A stretch of DNA of 64,000 nt from Sphingopyxis bauzanensis (GCF_002205675.1 NZ_NISK01000003.1:248001-312000), one strand, 5' to 3'. Counted from the first letter of the stretch, positions 8,523-17,884 are shown. The notes: generated by a model from the sequence alone, not told the origin. Numbers and translations: made by a program.

Positions 8523-10526
8523 ATGTTCGACGATTTGATCCGCGAGCAGGATGTGCCTTGGGCCGCCAGCCTGATGGGACTGGGCCCCAACGGATTCGCA
8601 CCGGTGGATGGCGACGAAAGCCGCTTCCAGGCAATGCGGAGGCTCGATAGCGTCGATTTTGAGGCGTGCCCCGGCAGCGGCAAGACCACACTCCTCGTCG
8701 CCAAGCTTGCCGTGCTGGCCGTGCGATGGCCACATCGGAAGCAGGGCATTTGCGTTCTGTCGCACACAAACGCGGCGCGCAACGAGATTGGGACGAAACT
8801 TGGCAACTCGGCGGCGGGGCTTGCACTGATGCGGTATCCGCATTTCGTCGGGACGATCCATTCCTTTGTGAATGAATATTTGGCGCTGCCGTGGCTCAGA
8901 TCAAATGGACTCAACGTCCGCTGCATCGATACGCAGATCGCGCTCGCGAAGCGTTGGTACGAATTGCCGTACACAACGCGCATCGCGCTGGAGCGAAGCC
9001 ACCTGACGCCGGCTGCGATGGCCTATGACGGTCCTGACTATACCGGCGGCAAGGTCGGCAAGTTCGGGCCTCACACACCGACGGGCCAGCTCATAATCGC
9101 GGCCCGCCGCAAGTTTAGCGAGCAGGGCTATTTCTGCTTCGACGAAATGTTCGTCTGGGCCAATGACCTGCTCGACCGGCGACCTGAGGCAGCCCATGAT
9201 TTGCGCCAGCGCTTCCCGCTAGTCTTCATCGACGAAGCCCAGGATAACAGTGAAGAGCAGTCGGCGCTGCTGCACCGCATCTTCTGTGCGGGCGACGGAC
9301 CGGTGCGCCGGCAGCGCTTCGGCGATTCAAACCAGGCGATTTATGCAAAGCCGGGCCTCGCCGGCGCCGAGACCGATCCATTTCCCGGCGCCGCCGTCCA
9401 CCCCTTGCCGCGCAGCTATCGTTTCAGCCAAAGCCTTGCCGACGAGGTGAAGGGCTTCGGCGTCACGCCGCAGGCGCTTGTCGGCGCCGGTCCGCCGCCA
9501 CACATCGCAGCCGAGCCGAAAATGCCTGCGATATTCCTGTTCGACGACGCATCGGTGCAGTCGGTCCTTCCGAAATTCGGTGCGCATCTCGTCGCATCGT
9601 TCGACGCGGCAGCACTCGCGGCCGGCACATTTACTGCGGTCGCCGGGGTGCACGAACTCGATCAAAATGGCCGCGTGCCCCACGCGATGGGGCATTATGT
9701 CCCGAGCTATGATCCAAGCTGCGCGCGGCGGGAAACGGCGCCGGATCGCTTCGCCCAATATCTCGCGCGAGCGCGCTTCGAGACGGCGGGCTCAGGAAAC
9801 ACCGAACGGCTGATCAACGCGGCTGCGGCGGCGCTGCTAGCAGCGAGCGAACTTGCTGGGGGAACGCATGGCAGGATTGCTCGAAAATCCCCGCATCGCC
9901 GGATGCTCGACTATCTCGCCGATAGCGATGCTCGCGCCCATTACCTCGCGTTTCTGGAGTTGATCCTATCCGGTCGCGGCGAATTCGCCTCCCCCGACTG
10001 GGAGGTTAATGGGCTTCCCCTCGCGGTGGAGATTGTCAAGGTTCTGAGCGGCACTGCAGCGCTTGGCGCCGCCGCCAATGCCTTCCTCGCCTGGCCGCCC
10101 GTACCGGCTCAAACGGACCAAGAGGCGATATTTGCGCGCACCGACAATCTCTTCGCTTACCCTAGCGAAGCGCCGGAGGTACATATACGCCTAGGCTCGA
10201 TCCACTCGGTGAAAGGCGAGACGCATACCGCTACGCTCGTCCTCGACAGCTATTATTATAATCATCACCTGAGCGAGCTCAAGCCTTGGTTGCTGGGTGC
10301 GAAGGCGGGCGGATCGATGGTGAACAACCGCGGCCGGCAGGTGTTCGAGGGCTCGCGTACCCTGGGGCGGCTGAAACTCCATTATGTGGCGATGACCCGT
10401 CCAACGCATCTTCTGTGTGTCGCGATGCGCAAGGATGTCTTTGACGCAGGGGAGCTCGATATTTTGACGGGTCGCGGCTGGGAGGTCATAGACTGTTGTG
10501 CCGCCGCGGAGCCGGCGGAGCCCTAG
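8523..10526 (+). CDS. gajB: GajB: UvrD/Rep-like superfamily 1 helicase of a Gabija system
   Basis: A 667-residue SF1A helicase. Walker A ACPGSGKTTLL is near residue 48, Walker B FIDEAQDNSEEQ near 233, motif III GDSNQAIYAKPG follows, and the C-terminal motifs are SIHSVKGETHTATLVL (about 558) and LHYVAMTRPTHLL (about 616). The open frame extends upstream to 8385 inside gajA, but the ATG at 8523 directly after the gajA stop gives the normal N terminus (MFDDLIREQDVPW). An OLD-TOPRIM gene followed by a UvrD helicase is the defining Gabija arrangement; GajB is known to respond to DNA ends produced during infection. Confidence 0.9.
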   Translation: MFDDLIREQDVPWAASLMGLGPNGFAPVDGDESRFQAMRRLDSVDFEACPGSGKTTLLVAKLAVLAVRWPHRKQGICVLSHTNAARNEIGTKLGNSAAGLALMRYPHFVGTIHSFVNEYLALPWLRSNGLNVRCIDTQIALAKRWYELPYTTRIALERSHLTPAAMAYDGPDYTGGKVGKFGPHTPTGQLIIAARRKFSEQGYFCFDEMFVWANDLLDRRPEAAHDLRQRFPLVFIDEAQDNSEEQSALLHRIFCAGDGPVRRQRFGDSNQAIYAKPGLAGAETDPFPGAAVHPLPRSYRFSQSLADEVKGFGVTPQALVGAGPPPHIAAEPKMPAIFLFDDASVQSVLPKFGAHLVASFDAAALAAGTFTAVAGVHELDQNGRVPHAMGHYVPSYDPSCARRETAPDRFAQYLARARFETAGSGNTERLINAAAAALLAASELAGGTHGRIARKSPHRRMLDYLADSDARAHYLAFLELILSGRGEFASPDWEVNGLPLAVEIVKVLSGTAALGAAANAFLAWPPVPAQTDQEAIFARTDNLFAYPSEAPEVHIRLGSIHSVKGETHTATLVLDSYYYNHHLSELKPWLLGAKAGGSMVNNRGRQVFEGSRTLGRLKLHYVAMTRPTHLLCVAMRKDVFDAGELDILTGRGWEVIDCCAAAEPAEP

Positions 10527-10736
10527 CTAGCTCTTCGCCCTACGCGCGCGTTCAAATATGTCGACGATGTGTTCACCTGCGTACCGCAACCGCCGCCGGG
10601 CGTTTGCCATCGGACCTCACCGGTGACTTGGCTGGGCAAAAGTCTTGAGGCATGGCTTAGCGTAGCCATCCGGTTCTGGAATGACAGCTAATGCGTCCCG
10701 CTTAAGATGCGGCCAAGAAGAGTCGGGCGCAGGAGG

Positions 10737-12902
10737 CTAAGGGGCTGGCGTTGACTCCGGCTCTTCGGCCGCCATCGTGGCCTGCTCGGTGAGCCATGCG
10801 AGGTCGGACCAGAACGGCACCTCGATCCGCCCGAATGGCGATCCGTCGTCCCACGGAAAAATGGCCCCAGTCAATAGAATGCGCTGAACATGCGTAACGA
10901 GAACATTAAAGGCGGCCGGCTCAGGATAGCTGGTTCCGGGCTCCCATAAGGCTTTTAGGTCCGCCCGGAACAGTGCGAACCATTTTGCCAGTCCTATTGC
11001 ATCAAGAGCCTGCCAAAAGGGAGCAATGTTGGCGTCTCCGGCTTCGCTCTTGAAGCTCGCAGCCGCGCATGCGGCCGATTCGAGCAACTCGATGGTCGGC
11101 AGGATCGCGGCAGGTAGCAGGCCATCGACATCGTTTTCGCTCATCCAATAGCCGCGGCGCGCATCAACGAGCCGCGCGGGCAATGCATCGAGAGCGCCGA
11201 GAAAGATGTTGCGATAATGATCGCGCATATCGCTGGCGAACCGGCAATGTCCGTCCGCCACCATGTAGGATTTCCAAATCCGCAACGCGTGCGGAAGAAT
11301 GAACCGGTTGACCCCGCCGGTGATGGCATCGACTCCTTTGGCGAAGACGGTACCAATCACATGATCGGTGCCGAAGCGCGCGAACTGGCTGATCAAGATG
11401 CTAGCGGCTGCCGCGAATAGAGTGTCGTCGGGCGCGAGCAACATGGCGACTGCGTCGGGATGCAGCACCATTACGATGCCTTGTCGCCCGTTCTCCTCGA
11501 CGGGAACATTATAGGCGGCGCTCCATCCATCCGTTGCAGGACGGATAGGCTCGCCATCGTCGAGTTCTCCCCGGTCGATCGTGGCTAGCCGGTGGGCATA
11601 GTCCGCAGGCGCCACGATCCGGATCAGGGCGTCTGTATTGAAGCGTTGCCGGGCATACCCCGTAAGTTGACCCAGGATCGGAGTGAGCGCGACGACTGCT
11701 TCGCTGTCGAGATAATCTGTCGAGAACTGGATGTCCGGACCCTGCCGATGACGCCATTCACCGGCGTCTTGCGGGACGTCGGAGTTTTCACCTGCCTCGA
11801 TCTCGGCTCGAAACTCGCTTGCGGCTTCTGCCAGACCTTGGTGGATGGGATCGAGGGCTTCAGTGCCGATCCTCGTCCGAAGATCCTGAAGTTCATTGTC
11901 GGTATAGGCACTCACGAAAAAGTTCAGGCAATGCGACGCCGCCAAGACGTTGAAGTCTGCCAGAGCGATCGATGCGGGGCATTCGCCGCCGATCAGCATG
12001 CGCGATGGCGTGAGCGGCATCAGGACGGCGATTAGGCTCTCCGCGTCGAAGCTGAAAATCGTTCCACTCCTCCCGGCCTTGTCGAACGCTAGGCTGATAA
12101 AGTCGGGGAGAACGAAGGTCGATTGGTCGATATCAACGATGCGCCAGTCGAGCTGGCGCAATATTTCGATCCGACCTTCAGGAATCATAGCGCCGGAAAG
12201 CGCCTTTACCTGGGCGTCCTTGGCGATCGCCCCCGCTCTCTCTCGAAAATCGTCGATCGCGGCCGTTAGGGCTTCGGCAGCCTCCTCGAAGCCCGTTTCG
12301 GCATTTTCGCGGAGCATCATATAAGCGATCGCTTCAATCACCGGACGCGGCAAACCGAGTTGCGAGAGCGGATGACGTTCGTCCACTGCCTTCGCTAACC
12401 GCTCCCGAAACAAGTCTGATGGAGCCGGGCCGCTAGCGCCCATCATTCGCGCTATCTGCTCGCTGCTCCCCAGCAGATCGTCGACAAACTCGGCGAGGAT
12501 CGGGGCGGAAGCCCTGAAGACGCCACGCAGATGGTCGCCGCGGACAATGAGATGTGCCAAGACCTCGGCGGGAGCGTCGGGGTGTATGGCACCCGGCGTC
12601 GCGCCCAAAAGAGATTTGAGGTCTCGATTGAACGGCCCATTCTCATGCCGCGTCATGATATCGTCGAGCGTCTCAGTCCCGTCGCTCGAAGGAACTGAAT
12701 AGAAATAATCCTCGGCCGCCACATTGGCGATCGAAGAGCGAAAATGCTTCTCGCGCCGAAACACATGGACCTGCGCCGTGCGCGAGTCAGGAATGGCAAA
12801 GGATTGCAGCACTGCCTGCGGAATATAGTGCTGGTTTTTTCCAGCCATTCTTCTCAGCCTTTCGGATAGCGCATCATGACGGTGCGTCGATTTAAAAGCC
12901 AT
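10737..12902 (-). CDS. DUF4238-domain protein, unusually long (721 aa)
   Basis: The N terminus carries the DUF4238 signature: KNQHYIPQAVLQSFA, then QVHVFRREKHFRSSIANVAAEDYFYS. Most DUF4238 proteins that I know of are around 250-350 residues. Here about 400 more residues follow with no domain I can name. An ATG at 12848 (MAGKNQHYIPQ) is an alternative start. It stands alone on the minus strand, convergent with gajB, inside the defence-gene section of the element. Function unknown; a defence role is possible by location only. Confidence 0.75.
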   Translation of the reverse strand: MAFKSTHRHDALSERLRRMAGKNQHYIPQAVLQSFAIPDSRTAQVHVFRREKHFRSSIANVAAEDYFYSVPSSDGTETLDDIMTRHENGPFNRDLKSLLGATPGAIHPDAPAEVLAHLIVRGDHLRGVFRASAPILAEFVDDLLGSSEQIARMMGASGPAPSDLFRERLAKAVDERHPLSQLGLPRPVIEAIAYMMLRENAETGFEEAAEALTAAIDDFRERAGAIAKDAQVKALSGAMIPEGRIEILRQLDWRIVDIDQSTFVLPDFISLAFDKAGRSGTIFSFDAESLIAVLMPLTPSRMLIGGECPASIALADFNVLAASHCLNFFVSAYTDNELQDLRTRIGTEALDPIHQGLAEAASEFRAEIEAGENSDVPQDAGEWRHRQGPDIQFSTDYLDSEAVVALTPILGQLTGYARQRFNTDALIRIVAPADYAHRLATIDRGELDDGEPIRPATDGWSAAYNVPVEENGRQGIVMVLHPDAVAMLLAPDDTLFAAAASILISQFARFGTDHVIGTVFAKGVDAITGGVNRFILPHALRIWKSYMVADGHCRFASDMRDHYRNIFLGALDALPARLVDARRGYWMSENDVDGLLPAAILPTIELLESAACAAASFKSEAGDANIAPFWQALDAIGLAKWFALFRADLKALWEPGTSYPEPAAFNVLVTHVQRILLTGAIFPWDDGSPFGRIEVPFWSDLAWLTEQATMAAEEPESTPAP

Positions 12903-13572
12903 AGAATTCCGTGAAAGCGGAACCGCGCGTCAGCAGGCTGGAGCCGATCTGGAAACTCGCTCATCACATTTGAGAGTTAGTCCGTACGCGGGGGGCGCCA
13001 GATATAGGATGCGCCAACGGTAGCTTTGTGCCTTATTCTTCCAAAAGACGCCTGACCGCAACCGGCCAGTTTGGCCCAAAATACGACATTGATTGGACAT
13101 CCCCACCCACTCAAGAACTTTTCAGCAGAGCAGACCCGGCGGGAGCCGGAGTGGAGGACAATTGTCTGAGTGAAGTAGAATTCCCGCTTCACATGAAAGG
13201 CAAACAGGTTCGGCGTCCCGCCTGCGGCGGCCGCGCTCTATTCCGCTTCGCTCAACCGAGCCACCGCTTCGCGCCGTCTCGTCGGCTTCGCCGTGACGAT
13301 CGCTGACGCATCGGGCCGGAGTTTGGCTCCGGCCCAAAGGTCATCGCGCATTCCGCGCGATGGCATGGGCCTCCGGCCGTGCGGAGTGGTCGTCGCTCTC
13401 CTCTGAGGCCCGCCCGGCAGCGCGCAACCCCTGCGGGGTCCTCCACTTCGTTGCAGCCCTTCGGGTGCGCTCTGCCTTGCAGGCGGGCCTCTCCGGTCGC
13501 TCTCGCCGCCCACCCCGCTCAGCCGGGGCTGCGGTGGTTAGGAAGAGCAAAGGAGATGGCATGAATGATTTG
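12903..13572. other. Non-coding leader upstream of parB, cut by IS110
   Basis: No supported gene. The right part (about 13210-13560) is very GC-rich and packed with short inverted repeats, for example GGGCCGGAG-TTTGG-CTCCGGCCC (13313-13335). It ends in AAAGGAGATGGCATGAATGATTT, i.e. a good ribosome-binding site followed by an ATG whose frame stops at once where the IS110 element begins. It looks like the original leader of parB or of a short upstream ORF. Open frames on either strand here have no protein character. Confidence 0.5.
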
Positions 13573-13574
13573 TG

Positions 13575-13818
13575 ATCGGCCTTGGTGCTCGGCGTCGTGG
13601 CGTTTGCTACGGTGTTGGGCGAGGCGGATAGGTTGCAGGCTGGATCGGCATCTTAGGGCTTTGGACCCTGTAAAGGAGATTACCCGCCGCCTGCCGCCGA
13701 ACGACCAGCTTGAGGCCCGACTTGCGTCGGTGACCTCGTATAGGAGTTTGGCCGGGCCGTTCACACCCGCCCTTTGCCTGGGTGGGTTCCGCCTCACCCA
13801 ACGAGCGGGAGAATAGCC
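13575..13818 (+). ncRNA. Candidate bridge RNA region of the IS110 element
   Basis: IS110-group elements encode a structured bridge (seek) RNA in the long non-coding end upstream of the transposase, which guides target and donor recognition. This 244-bp stretch has the right place and size. It holds short complementary segments, for example ACCCGCC against GGGTGGG near 13767-13790. I cannot assign the guide loops without folding and without the element ends. Confidence 0.4.
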
Positions 13819-14862
13819 ATGTCTTATATCGGAGTCGACCTTCATCAAAACAGCATCACGGTGTGCCGACGCGAGGCGGACGGCACGGAAGCGTTCGAGA
13901 CCTTGACCCTGTCGCCTGGCGATATGGATCGCTTTTGCGGCAGCCTCGACGCCGATGACGAAGTGGCGATCGAGGCGACCGGCAACAGCGCCTGGTTCCG
14001 TGACCAGATCTTGCCCTGTGTGGGCCGGGTGGTGGTGGTCAACCCCAGTCAGTTCAAGGTGATCAGGAAGTCGGTAAAGAAGACCGATAAGAACGACGCA
14101 GCGGCGCTCGCGCTGTTCCTGGCCAAGGACATGCTGCCCGAAACGCGGGTGAAGACGAGCGCCGAGACCGAACTGGCTTCGCTGGCGCACACCCGCGATC
14201 TGCTGGTCAAGCAGCGCACCCGGCTCTTGAACAAGATCCACGCGCTGCATGTCGGCAAGGGGCTCAAGCTGAAAAAGGAAAGCCTCGGCTCGAAGCGGGG
14301 GCTCGCCGCGATCGACATGGCCCTGTTCTCGACTTGCGAGCAGGTCGAGATCACGGTGCTGCGTGAGACCGCGCTGTCCCTGACTGCAAGCCTCAAGCAG
14401 CTCGACACCGAGATCGAAAAGCACGCCTCGGCGCTCACCGGCTATGAGGGGATCGTCTCGATCAAGGGCGTGGGCCCACGCTCAGCCGCCGTTCTGCTCG
14501 CGGCTATCGGTAACGTCCATGACTTCGAAAGCGCCGACAAGCTCGCCGCCTACTTCGGCATGGTGCCGCGCGTTGCCCAGTCGAACGAGACCGACCACCG
14601 CGGCCGGATCACCAAGCGCGGCAACAAGCTGGCGCGCACCACCCTCGTCCAGTGCAGCCTCGTCGCCACGCGCTACTCGCCATACCTCAAGAACTTCCAC
14701 GAGCGCATCCGCCAGCGGCGCGGCACCGGAAAGGCCATAATCGCCACCGCCCGAAAGCTGCTCTCCATCATCTACGATACCCTCCGCAATGGATGGGTCT
14801 TCGACGACTTCACCCAGTTCCAGCGCAGAGAAAATCTCAGACCCGCTGGACAATCATCATAG
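13819..14862 (+). CDS. IS110-family transposase
   Basis: A 347-residue DEDD recombinase. The N-terminal RuvC-like domain begins MSYIGVDLHQNSITVC (first Asp at residue 6), has the Glu in AIEATGNSAWF and the paired Asp of KKTDKNDAAALALF. The C-terminal Transposase_20 domain contains IKGVGPRSAAVLLAAIG and GNKLARTTLVQCSLVA, which carries the catalytic serine. The ATG at 13819 was preferred over the upstream 13774 because the family starts at the MSYIGVD segment and GCGGGAGA is a plausible ribosome-binding site. It appears intact. Confidence 0.93.
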   Translation: MSYIGVDLHQNSITVCRREADGTEAFETLTLSPGDMDRFCGSLDADDEVAIEATGNSAWFRDQILPCVGRVVVVNPSQFKVIRKSVKKTDKNDAAALALFLAKDMLPETRVKTSAETELASLAHTRDLLVKQRTRLLNKIHALHVGKGLKLKKESLGSKRGLAAIDMALFSTCEQVEITVLRETALSLTASLKQLDTEIEKHASALTGYEGIVSIKGVGPRSAAVLLAAIGNVHDFESADKLAAYFGMVPRVAQSNETDHRGRITKRGNKLARTTLVQCSLVATRYSPYLKNFHERIRQRRGTGKAIIATARKLLSIIYDTLRNGWVFDDFTQFQRRENLRPAGQSS

Positions 14863-14872
14863 GAGACAAGTC

Positions 14873-16621
14873 ATGGAACTCAAGCATATCGAACTGTCGC
14901 AGCTTTCGGTGTCGCCCGCCAACATGCGCGGGGTCGCGAAGAAGCCCGACCTCACGAACATCCTGCCGTCGGTGCGGGCGCGCGGTATCCTCGTACCGCT
15001 GATCGTCAGGCCGGGAACGGAGGAAGGCTTATACGAGATCGTGGCGGGCAAACGGCGCTATCATGCGGCGCTGACCGTTGCCGAAGAACAGGACGGCATC
15101 GATCCGCTGCCCTGTGCGGTGATGGAAGCCGGGGATGATGCGGCGGCGCTCGAAGCCTCGCTCATCGAGAATATCGCGCGCCTCGATCCCGATGAGATCA
15201 ATCGCTGCGAATCCTTTACCCGGCTTGTCCGCGAAGGCCGGAGCGCCGAGGACATTGGCCTGACGTTCGGACTCACGTCGTTGCAGGTGAAGCGCACGCT
15301 GGCTGTCGGCAATCTCTTGCCCCGTATCCGTAACCTCTATCGGGCCGACAAAATCGATGCCGTGACCATGCGGCATCTGACCCTCGCCACCAAAGCGCAG
15401 CAGCGCGAATGGCTGGCGCTGGTCGATTGCCCGGAGAAGCATGCGCCCACGGGATCGAGCTTGAAGGCATGGCTGTTCGGGGGAAGCGCGATTTCGGCCA
15501 AGGTCGCGATGTTCGACCTTGGCGACTACACCGGCGAGGTCATTTCCGACCTCTTCGGTGAGGACAGCTATTTTGCCGACGCCGATGCTTTCTGGACCGC
15601 GCAGATGGCCGAGGTCGAAAAACAGGCCAGCTTCTTTCGCGATAGCGGCTGGGCCGATGTCGTCGTCATGGAGCGCGGCGCCCATTTCAATTCGTGGGAG
15701 CATGAACGCTGCCCGAAGAAGAAGGGCGGCAAGGTGTTCGCCACCATCAGCCATCGCGGCGAGGTCGCCATCCACGAAGGCTATATCACCGCCAAGGAAG
15801 CGCGGCAGCTCGCCAAGGGTGAGACGGATACCCCCAAGCCCGTGCGTCCCGAAGTCAGCGCGGCGCTCGGCAATTATATCGACCTCCACCGCCATGCTGC
15901 CGTACGCGCATCCATGCTGTCCGAGCCGGGAATCGCCCTGCGCATGATGGTCGCCCACGCCATCTTCGGATCGCCGCTATGGCGGGTCGATGTCGAGAAG
16001 CAGCGCGCGGCGAGCGATGCGATTGCCGAGAGCGTCGAGGTGTCGGCGAGCGAGGCGGCGTTCGACAAGGCGCGCCGTGCGGTGCTCGACCTGCTCGGCT
16101 TCGATCCCGAAGCGCCCACGGTGGTTGGCGGCTATGATGGCGAGCATGGTGTTGCCGGGCTGTTCGTCCAGTTGCTCGCGCTGTCCGATGACTCGGTGGT
16201 GGGTATCCTGCCCGTCGTGATGGGCGAGACGCTCAGCGTCGGAAGCGCCGAGGTCGAGTTGCTGGGCCAGATCACCGGCACCAACATGCGGACATGCTGG
16301 AACGACACGACTGTGTTGCCCGACCTTATTCGCGACAAGCAATTGCTCAATGCCGTCGTCGCCGAGGTTGCGGGCACCGACGCGGCGGAGGCCAATGCCG
16401 GGGCGACCACGAAGGTGCAGCGCGGTATTCTTGTCGATTGTCTCACGGGTGGCAATGGCCGGGCGAAGGTCGAGGGCTGGCTTCCCCGCTGGTTCGCCTT
16501 TCCGCCGTCGGGCTATACCGAGCGTGGCGGCATCGGCTGTGTCGAGCGGAGCGATCGTGTCGCGCCGCTGCTCGACCCGGCACATGTCGAAAACGAACCG
16601 GAACTTCGCGAGGCGGCTTGA
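14873..16621 (+). CDS. parB: ParB/RepB/Spo0J-family partition protein
   Basis: A 582-residue ParB-type protein. The N-terminal ParB/sulfiredoxin-like domain contains LIVRPGTEEGLYEIVAGKRR, followed by EASLIENIARLDPDEINR and a helix-turn-helix with IGLTFGLTSLQVKRTLAVGNLL. A long C-terminal region of unknown role follows. The ATG at 14873 after AGGAGACAAGTC was chosen; the frame extends upstream into the IS110 tail only by chance. There is no parA next to it, so it may act in transcription control or with a host ParA. Large solo ParB genes like this are common on sphingomonad plasmids and islands. Confidence 0.85.
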   Translation: MELKHIELSQLSVSPANMRGVAKKPDLTNILPSVRARGILVPLIVRPGTEEGLYEIVAGKRRYHAALTVAEEQDGIDPLPCAVMEAGDDAAALEASLIENIARLDPDEINRCESFTRLVREGRSAEDIGLTFGLTSLQVKRTLAVGNLLPRIRNLYRADKIDAVTMRHLTLATKAQQREWLALVDCPEKHAPTGSSLKAWLFGGSAISAKVAMFDLGDYTGEVISDLFGEDSYFADADAFWTAQMAEVEKQASFFRDSGWADVVVMERGAHFNSWEHERCPKKKGGKVFATISHRGEVAIHEGYITAKEARQLAKGETDTPKPVRPEVSAALGNYIDLHRHAAVRASMLSEPGIALRMMVAHAIFGSPLWRVDVEKQRAASDAIAESVEVSASEAAFDKARRAVLDLLGFDPEAPTVVGGYDGEHGVAGLFVQLLALSDDSVVGILPVVMGETLSVGSAEVELLGQITGTNMRTCWNDTTVLPDLIRDKQLLNAVVAEVAGTDAAEANAGATTKVQRGILVDCLTGGNGRAKVEGWLPRWFAFPPSGYTERGGIGCVERSDRVAPLLDPAHVENEPELREAA

Positions 16622-16640
16622 TGATTAGCGGCGTATAATT

Positions 16641-16674
16641 GGGGGAACGGGTCCGCCCGTTCCCCCAGATTTTT
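16641..16674 (+). terminator. Rho-independent terminator after parB
   Basis: An 11-bp perfect stem GGGGGAACGGG / CCCGTTCCCCC with a TCC-GC loop region is followed by AGATTTTT. It begins 20 bp after the parB stop and is one of the clearest intrinsic terminators in the window. Confidence 0.85.
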
Positions 16675-16676
16675 GG

Positions 16677-16695
16677 CCCGGCGCAAAGCGCCGGG
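16677..16695. terminator. Second hairpin behind the parB terminator
   Basis: Perfect 8-bp stem CCCGGCGC-AAA-GCGCCGGG directly behind the previous terminator. It has no T tract on either side, so it may be a backup pause structure or protect the end of the transcript. Confidence 0.45.
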
Positions 16696-16743
16696 CAATC
16701 TGTTCTTGCCAAGTGACGGGCATTGCCCGAAGATTCCTGGCCC

Positions 16744-17664
16744 ATGCGAACCGACGTCGATCATCTTCCCGCCGCCAAGCAGCGCGAGCTTGAGCGCATC
16801 GTCGAAATCATCTTCGACGAGTTCGGGCAGGCGACCGAAAATGCGACCGGGCGCCGCAAGGGCGCCCGCATCTTGAAGATCATCCTGTTCGGATCGCACG
16901 CACGCGGCGACCATGTCGATGCGCCGCTGTCGGCGAACCAGTATAAATCGGACTACGACATTCTCGTCATCGTCAGCCAGAAGGAGCTGACCGACCGCGC
17001 TGCTTATTGGGCGAAAGCCGAGGAACGGCTCATTCGCGCCTATACGATCGAGAAGACGCTTCGGACGCCGGTCAATTTCATCGTTCACTCGCTGCACGAA
17101 GTGAACGACGGTCTCGCGCATGGGCGTGTCTTCTTCATGGAAGTCGCGAAAGACGGGATCGCGCTCTATGAGGCCGATGACCGGGAATTGGCGACGCCGA
17201 AGCCGAAGACGCCACAGCAGGCGCTGGAAACAGCGAGGGAATATTTTGAAGACGGCTTTCCGTCAGCGATGAAGCGGTATGAAGGCGCCCAATTCTACCT
17301 TCAAAAAGGCTATTTGAAGGACGCTGCATTCGACCTGCATCAAGCCACCGAGCGCTTATACGTCAGTCTGTTGCTCACGCTGACCTATTACACGCCTTAC
17401 AACCACAATATCGCCTTTCTGCGCTCGCTCGCCGAAGGACTCGACCGACGCCTCTTCGGCATCTGGCCCGAGAGCAATCGCCGCGAGCGCGCGATGTTCC
17501 AGAAGCTGAAGGAAGCCTACACGAAGGCCCGCTACAGCAAGCATTACAGGATCAGCGCAGAGGAACTCGCTTGGCTCGGCGAACGCGTCGAGGAATTGGG
17601 CCGCGTCGTTCATCAAGTCTGCACAGACAAGATCGCCGAACTCGAAAAAACGGCGCACGCATAA
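16744..17664 (+). CDS. MNT-HEPN fusion protein (nucleotidyltransferase + HEPN)
   Basis: A 306-residue protein. The N-terminal polymerase-beta-like nucleotidyltransferase domain has ILFGSHARGDHVD (about residue 47) and, after an insert, KSDYDILVIV carrying the two metal-binding aspartates. The C-terminal HEPN domain is helical and includes AAFDLHQATERLYVSLLL and the R-x3-H motif ARYSKHYRIS. MNT and HEPN proteins often form toxin-antitoxin pairs in which the MNT part modifies and silences the HEPN RNase; here both are on one chain. The ATG at 16744 (MRTDVDHLP) fits better than 16723. Confidence 0.8.
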   Translation: MRTDVDHLPAAKQRELERIVEIIFDEFGQATENATGRRKGARILKIILFGSHARGDHVDAPLSANQYKSDYDILVIVSQKELTDRAAYWAKAEERLIRAYTIEKTLRTPVNFIVHSLHEVNDGLAHGRVFFMEVAKDGIALYEADDRELATPKPKTPQQALETAREYFEDGFPSAMKRYEGAQFYLQKGYLKDAAFDLHQATERLYVSLLLTLTYYTPYNHNIAFLRSLAEGLDRRLFGIWPESNRRERAMFQKLKEAYTKARYSKHYRISAEELAWLGERVEELGRVVHQVCTDKIAELEKTAHA

Positions 17665-17843
17665 ATGGCGCGCGCCGCCCGACTTGCCGGGATTCCCGGA
17701 TTCTGACATAATCGCACCCACGGGATGGAATGACTGGCGGCCATCCCGAGGAACGTCCTGCCAGCATCATGCAGGTCCGGCCGCGAAGGTCGGGCAGTTG
17801 CTGTAGCCCGCGCTAGCGGCACACAGCGGACACCGCTTGCACA

Positions 17844-17863
17844 TCCGCGCATGAATGCGCGGA
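17844..17863. promoter_or_regulatory. Palindrome in front of the second nucleotidyltransferase gene
   Basis: TCCGCGCA-TGAA-TGCGCGGA, a perfect 8-bp inverted repeat 21 bp before the ATG at 17885. It may be an operator or a hairpin in the leader of the nucleotidyltransferase-sigma factor transcript. Confidence 0.35.
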
Positions 17864-17884
17864 CCGCCAGTGTGCGAGCTGCAA

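Larger units (their letters stand above)
13573..14862 (+). mobile_element. IS110-family insertion sequence (approximate ends)
   Basis: One transposase gene with about 245 bp of non-coding DNA before it and almost none after it, the layout of the IS110 group. The left edge is placed where the parB leader stops making sense (near 13573), and the right edge just after the transposase stop, before the intact parB ribosome-binding site (AGGAGA near 14861). IS110 ends lack inverted repeats, so the exact boundaries cannot be read from this copy. Confidence 0.7.

Noticed and set aside
13238-13564. Several short overlapping frames in the GC-rich stretch before the IS110 element
   Set aside because: All are Arg/Pro/Ser-rich with no protein character; the region looks like a structured leader.
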